DNA from: RGIG9379 sp031553005
GTDB lineage: Bacteria > Bacteroidota > Bacteroidia > Bacteroidales > Paludibacteraceae
Assembly (NCBI GenBank): GCA_031553005.1
Contig: JAVBMA010000065.1
Location: 11,699-75,698, forward strand
Direction: 5' to 3'
DNA length: 64,000 nucleotides
Shown here: piece after piece, positions 62,085-64,000 of the stretch
Layout of the letters: every line of letters begins with the position of its first letter
Numbering within the stretch: position 1 is the stretch's first letter
Position numbers and translations under genes: made by a program
The notes under the pieces: generated by a model
The model's database searches: none
What the model was told of the DNA's origin: nothing
What the model saw: only the letters and a program-made list of their open reading frames with translations

Positions 62085-63365
62085 TTAATATGCAAATAAC
62101 GGATAATCTTTCATGATGCTGTTTACTTTTTTAGCAACCGATTCGATGATTTTTTCATTTTCGGCATTTGCTAAAACAGTATCGATCATTTCGACAATCT
62201 CCTGCATCAACGGTTCTTTGGCGCCACGGGTAGTGATTGCCGGCGTACCAAAACGAAGTCCCGAAGTTAAGAACGGAGAGCGGCTGTCGAACGGAACCAT
62301 GTTTTTATTTGTGGTAATATCTGCCGCAACCAATGCCTTTTCAGCAAGTTTTCCGCTCAATTCAGGGAATTTCGGACGCAAATCTACCAACATACTGTGG
62401 TTGTCCGTACCACCTGAAATAATCTTATATCCTTTATCCATAAATGCCTGAGCCATTACAGCGGCATTTTTCTTCACCTGCATTTGGTATTCTTTATATT
62501 CAGGTTGCAATGCTTCGCCGAAAGAAACCGCTTTCGCTGCGATAACGTGTTCCAGCGGACCGCCTTGGATTCCCGGGAATACGGCAGAGTCGAGTAGGGC
62601 GGACATCATTTTGATTTCACCTTTCGGAGTCTTTTTACCCCAAGGGTTTTCAAAGTCTTTTCCTAATAAGATGATACCCCCGCGAGGGCCTCTTAATGTT
62701 TTATGTGTAGTAGAAGTAATAATATGAGCATGTTTCAACGGATTTTCAAGCAATCCCGCTGCAATCAATCCCGCAGGGTGCGCCATGTCTACCATAAAAA
62801 TGGCTCCGATCTCGTCAGCTACTTTGCGGATACGGGCGTAATCCCATTCGCGCGAGTAAGCGGAAGCGCCTGCAATAATCATTTTAGGCTTTTCGGTGCG
62901 AGCTACCTGTTCCAATTGTTCGTAATCCACACGTCCTGTTTCTTCTTTTACATTATATTCTAATGCGTGATAAACCAATCCTGAAAAGTTGACAGGCGAA
63001 CCGTGTGAAAGGTGTCCGCCGTGCGAAAGGTTTAAACCGAGAAATTTATCCCCCGGATTCATACAGGCGATAAATACGGCGGCATTTGCCTGTGCGCCTG
63101 AGTGCGGTTGGACGTTTGCCCATTCGGCATTAAAAAGTTGTTTCAACCTGTCGATAGCCAGTTGTTCGCTTAAATCTACGATTTCACAACCTCCATAATA
63201 ACGTTTCCCCGGATATCCCTCGGCATATTTATTAGTTAAGCAAGAACCCATTGCTTGCATCACCTGCTCACTTACAAAGTTTTCGGAAGCAATCAACTCG
63301 ATTCCTTTAAGTTGACGTTGACACTCTCTCTCAATAATGTCGAAAATTGCAGAATCCCTTTTCAT
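62085..63365 (-). CDS. glyA: Serine hydroxymethyltransferase
   Basis: 426 residues. ELIASENFVSEQVMQAMGS, NKYAEGYPGKRYYGGCE, SHGGHLSHGSPVNFSG and TSTTHKTLRGPRGG (PLP lysine) are all diagnostic. Interconverts serine and glycine with tetrahydrofolate, the main source of one-carbon units. TAACTTTG at 63397-63404 fits a -7 box. Monocistronic. Confident. Confidence 0.97.
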   Translation of the reverse strand: MKRDSAIFDIIERECQRQLKGIELIASENFVSEQVMQAMGSCLTNKYAEGYPGKRYYGGCEIVDLSEQLAIDRLKQLFNAEWANVQPHSGAQANAAVFIACMNPGDKFLGLNLSHGGHLSHGSPVNFSGLVYHALEYNVKEETGRVDYEQLEQVARTEKPKMIIAGASAYSREWDYARIRKVADEIGAIFMVDMAHPAGLIAAGLLENPLKHAHIITSTTHKTLRGPRGGIILLGKDFENPWGKKTPKGEIKMMSALLDSAVFPGIQGGPLEHVIAAKAVSFGEALQPEYKEYQMQVKKNAAVMAQAFMDKGYKIISGGTDNHSMLVDLRPKFPELSGKLAEKALVAADITTNKNMVPFDSRSPFLTSGLRFGTPAITTRGAKEPLMQEIVEMIDTVLANAENEKIIESVAKKVNSIMKDYPLFAY

Positions 63366-63508
63366 AAAAATTTTATTTTGATTTATTGGACGTCTGCAAA
63401 GTTATTGATTTTTCCCAAAGTATCAGATAAAATAGTGCCTAACCATATCAAAATTTTTCAACAGGAACCAAGAAACGGAGTTTCAAATTCTTCACTCTTC
63501 ATTCTCTC

Positions 63509-63530
63509 CTTTCAACTTTCACTTTTCATA
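63509..63530 (-). repeat. GAAAGTTGA-type repeat upstream of glyA
   Basis: CCTTTCAACTTTCACTTTTCA: on the minus strand it reads GAAAAGTGAAAGTTGAAAGG, the same unit found after many stop codons, here in a promoter region instead. Confidence 0.5.
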
Positions 63531-63620
63531 TTACCGTTATTTCAATGTAACATCCTTGTAATATAGCCGCTCTATTTTTGCTCCTGTAAATGATGCAGCA
63601 TTATTTGAGTTTTTTTAATA

Positions 63621-64000
63621 ATGAAAATAACGAACAAAATGATCAAGAAATTTTTTTATGCAACAATTTTATCTCTGATAGCTTTTAATGTTCTGGCACA
63701 GGAGGAGGAACTGACAGAGATGGAACAACTGGAACAACGGACAACAAGCTTGGAAAGTAAAGTAGGTAAACTTAGTAAGTTGAAAGTTTCCGGATATATT
63801 CAGGCCCAGTATCAACACGGGCAGAAAGATGCCTCGTTAAAAGTAGGAGGCGATGATAAAAACAAGTATGAACCGGAAGAGGGTTACGACCGTTTCGGGA
63901 TCCGCCGCGGACGTTTGAAGTTCTCTTATACGGAAGGCATTGCCACAGGAGTTTTCCAGTTGGACATTTCCGAAAAAGGAGTCAGCACCAAAGACGCTTA
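63621..64000 (+). CDS. Phosphate-selective porin-like outer-membrane protein (3' end cut)
   Basis: Open from the ATG at 63621 to the window edge (126 complete codons). An alternative ATG lies 6 codons in (MIKKFFYATIL). Signal peptide ends about FNVLAQ (residue 27). A short coiled coil (EMEQLEQRTTSLESKVGKLSKL) is followed by the first strands of a porin barrel: VSGYIQAQYQHGQ, DRFGIRRGRLKFSYT and GVFQLDISEKG. The FGIRRGRL segment is typical of the OprO/OprP family. Substrate not deducible. Confidence 0.8.
   Translation, partial: MKITNKMIKKFFYATILSLIAFNVLAQEEELTEMEQLEQRTTSLESKVGKLSKLKVSGYIQAQYQHGQKDASLKVGGDDKNKYEPEEGYDRFGIRRGRLKFSYTEGIATGVFQLDISEKGVSTKDA

Noticed and set aside
1..64000. tRNA or rRNA genes
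   Set aside because: None of the intergenic regions shows a cloverleaf with CCA-stem or rRNA core sequence on inspection; a covariance-model scan was not possible.

Overview
The window is a stretch of a Bacteroidales-type (Bacteroidota) chromosome. The evidence is type IX secretion (T9SS) C-terminal sorting domains, an M16/C25 peptidase repertoire, TAnnTTTG (-7) promoter boxes, a short-type ProRS, gapped 'orphan' HsdR_N and Dabb proteins typical of the group, and a B12-riboswitch-controlled DUF4465 lipoprotein. Base composition is about 40% G+C in core genes and clearly lower in the accessory patches. A genus cannot be named from sequence alone; a Dysgonomonadaceae- or Paludibacteraceae-like organism fits.

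Layout. 1-10.2 kb is mostly minus strand: recF (cut by the left edge), an AT-rich pentapeptide-repeat membrane protein, proS, mazG, a membrane glycosyltransferase, and the lysine pair lysA-lysC. 10.5-12.4 kb is a secreted GH44 glycosidase. 12.5-16.3 kb is minus strand: PHP phosphatase, HAD protein, membrane protein, recR and an orphan HsdR_N nuclease-fold protein. 16.4-23 kb is plus strand: AMP nucleosidase, holA, engB, a lipid A-type acyltransferase, a glycosyltransferase, an exosortase-family protease and a DUF3108 protein. 23-28 kb is minus strand: nitroreductase, DsbD, Dabb protein, and a B12-binding-type lipoprotein behind a cobalamin riboswitch. 28.2-31.5 kb holds a nitroreductase, a DUF2520 dehydrogenase, kdsC and a UbiA prenyltransferase. 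31.7-36.1 kb is minus strand: a glycosyltransferase whose 3' end lies in a miniature element, a catalytically dead M16 protein, kdsB and an EamA exporter. 37.2-40 kb is an active M16 protease. 40-42 kb is a 2,010-bp cassette (tail-collar protein plus T9SS protein) bounded by a perfect 98-bp duplication of the dnaX 3' end. 42-45.2 kb holds dnaX, with an A11 slippage site splitting tau and gamma frames, and serB. 46.3-51.8 kb is a minimal polysaccharide-export operon (two Wza-like lipoproteins, Wzc, TviB-type dehydrogenase). 52.1-53.8 kb is pyrK-pyrD. 54-58.4 kb holds an unknown protein, a Gp37/Gp68-family protein and ppdK. 58.9-61.2 kb is a gingipain-like C25 protease with a leftover T9SS tail. 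61.3-64 kb holds a lipoprotein flavin reductase, glyA and the start of a porin.

Functional themes. Envelope building dominates: KDO supply (kdsC, kdsB), lipid A acylation, several GT2 enzymes, polysaccharide export, an exosortase-like protease and T9SS cargo. Core replication and repair genes (recF, recR, holA, dnaX) are interspersed.

The intergenic DNA is unusually rich in dispersed elements: at least four miniature inverted-repeat elements with shared ends, two elements present as inverted pairs, a roughly 65-90-bp repeat in three copies, a family of GCGACTT/AAGTCGC hairpins, and an array of GAAAGGTGA-type units that begins at, or supplies, the stop codons of more than a dozen unrelated genes. 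The strongest candidates for something new are the dnaX slippage site, the cassette bounded by duplicated dnaX 3' ends, and the stop-codon-associated repeat.
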